From NCBI GenBank assembly GCA_017307865.1, contig JAFKGE010000035.1:1-64000 (forward strand): a stretch of 64,000 nucleotides of DNA, read 5' to 3'. The notes beneath the pieces are model-generated. The model did not search any database. It was not told the origin of the DNA and saw only the letters and a list, made by a program, of their open reading frames with translations. This document shows positions 63,445-64,000 of the stretch, piece after piece. This stretch comes from Burkholderiales bacterium (lineage in GTDB: Bacteria > Pseudomonadota > Gammaproteobacteria > Burkholderiales > Burkholderiaceae_C). A program made the translations under genes and the position numbers. The first letter of the stretch is position 1. Each line of letters starts with the position of its first letter.

Positions 63445-63708
63445 CTACTCGTTGTGCGTCCACATCCGAAGCACCTTGACGGTGCGCTCCGCCTCCAGTA
63501 CCTGGTACACCAGCCGACGCTGGATGTTGATGCGTCGAGAGTAGGCGCCGGCAAGGTCGCCGACCAGCTTTTCAAACGGTGGAGGTGTTTGAAACGGGTT
63601 CTCGGCGAGCAGGTTGAGCAATTCTTGCGCCTTGGCCTTCAACCCGGCCGAGCTCAGATGCCGCGCATCTTTTTGAGCCTGTTTGGCAAACACCACTTGC
63701 CATGTCAC
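63445..63708 (-). CDS. yoeB: YoeB-type mRNA interferase toxin
   Basis: The 87-residue toxin has the RelE/YoeB fold. VVFAKQAQKDARHL, FEKLVGDLAGAYSRRINIQRRL and the final LRMWTHNE match E. coli YoeB, including the arginine and histidine-rich catalytic region near RRINIQRRLVYQV. It starts with GTG at 63708, overlapping the antitoxin stop codon by four bases. In the family it cleaves ribosome-bound mRNA when freed from YefM. It converges on the HicB gene. Confidence 0.92.
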   Translation of the reverse strand: MTWQVVFAKQAQKDARHLSSAGLKAKAQELLNLLAENPFQTPPPFEKLVGDLAGAYSRRINIQRRLVYQVLEAERTVKVLRMWTHNE

Positions 63709-63947
63709 CAGTCAAGCTCCGTCTTGCAGGCATCGATGGGCTCGGCCATGCCCGACTTGATCGATTCGCGCATGCCCGGAACCGCCAGCAGGTACAAGGT
63801 CTCCTGAATCGCGGCCCAGTCCTCTTGTGACACCAGCACCGCGTTGTTGCGCTTGCCCGAGATGAAGATGGGCTGGTGCGACTGCGCCGCCTGGTCCATC
63901 AGGCGATAGAAGTTGGCGCGCGCTTCGCTGGCAGACAAGGTGGACAC
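63705..63947 (-). CDS. yefM: YefM-type antitoxin
   Basis: The 80-residue antitoxin begins with GTG at 63947 (STLSASEARANFYRLMDQ); GGAG lies 6 bases upstream. The HQPIFISGKRNNAVLVSQED and ETLYLLAVPGMRESI segments are the Phd/YefM core and the toxin-binding tail. It represses its own operon together with the toxin in known systems. An upstream TTG at 63968 would add seven residues but lacks such a ribosome site. The promoter lies close to the window edge and is not seen in full. Confidence 0.9.
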   Translation of the reverse strand: MSTLSASEARANFYRLMDQAAQSHQPIFISGKRNNAVLVSQEDWAAIQETLYLLAVPGMRESIKSGMAEPIDACKTELDW

Positions 63948-64000
63948 GGTGATCTCCAAAGACTTCAAAATCGTACGACTCTGGTACGCAAGATCAAGGG

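Overview
The window is about 64 kb of very GC-rich, gene-dense DNA from the main chromosome of a betaproteobacterium, most likely a member of the Comamonadaceae (Burkholderiales). The evidence is the gene order gyrA–DUF2059–pheA–tyrA–aroA/cmk–rpsA–ihfB–lapA–lapB, the ubiG–gph pair beside a short OmpA, the tmRNA tag ANDERFALAA, BktB- and RelA-type proteins close to those of Burkholderiales, and a short interspersed repeat that I associate with this family. No prophage, insertion sequence, CRISPR array or rRNA operon is visible.

Layout. 1–9.7 kb: a CMD/AhpD-like peroxidase behind a clustered palindromic operator, a DoxX protein, tRNA-Val, hydrolase–relA, a SIMPL protein, ompR–envZ and ispD–ispF. 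9.7–24 kb: a solitary molybdenum-hydroxylase large subunit, mfd, a cytochrome c, a VOC protein, msrC with an overlapping YkuD-type transpeptidase, serB, a TrpB2-type tryptophan synthase, sbcB, tmRNA, gph and ubiG. 24–38 kb: ompA, gyrA, the aromatic amino-acid genes with a natural aroA–cmk fusion, rpsA, ihfB, lapAB and gshA. 38–47 kb: lipid and aromatic catabolism (SDR, NUDIX, acyl-CoA synthetase), then a MarR-controlled operon of gentisate 1,2-dioxygenase, fumarylpyruvate-type hydrolase, aryl-acid ligase and aryl-CoA hydroxylase. 47–56 kb: ribH under an FMN riboswitch, DUF808, dusC, two multiheme cytochromes c, a degenerate kinase/receiver protein, rluA, a SYLF lipoprotein and an SDR. 56–64 kb: bktB, livHMGF, rarA, a solitary HicB and a YefM/YoeB toxin–antitoxin pair.

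Two things stand out. First, the 41.9–47.2 kb operon encodes an apparently CoA-dependent route from salicylate (or a close relative) through the 5-hydroxy acyl-CoA to gentisate and ring cleavage, with a well-formed promoter and an overlapping operator. Second, a ~65-bp two-hairpin repeat occurs at least 12 times. Eight copies sit between genes, often touching start or stop codons. Four lie inside or across coding sequence (aroA, dusC, rluA, rarA), where they supply AT-rich, otherwise rare codons and, in aroA, about six extra residues compared with the E. coli enzyme. Other regulatory signals include regularly spaced half-sites upstream of the first gene, a terminator-like hairpin in the mfd leader, and intrinsic terminators ending only a few bases before the starts of pheA and sbcB.
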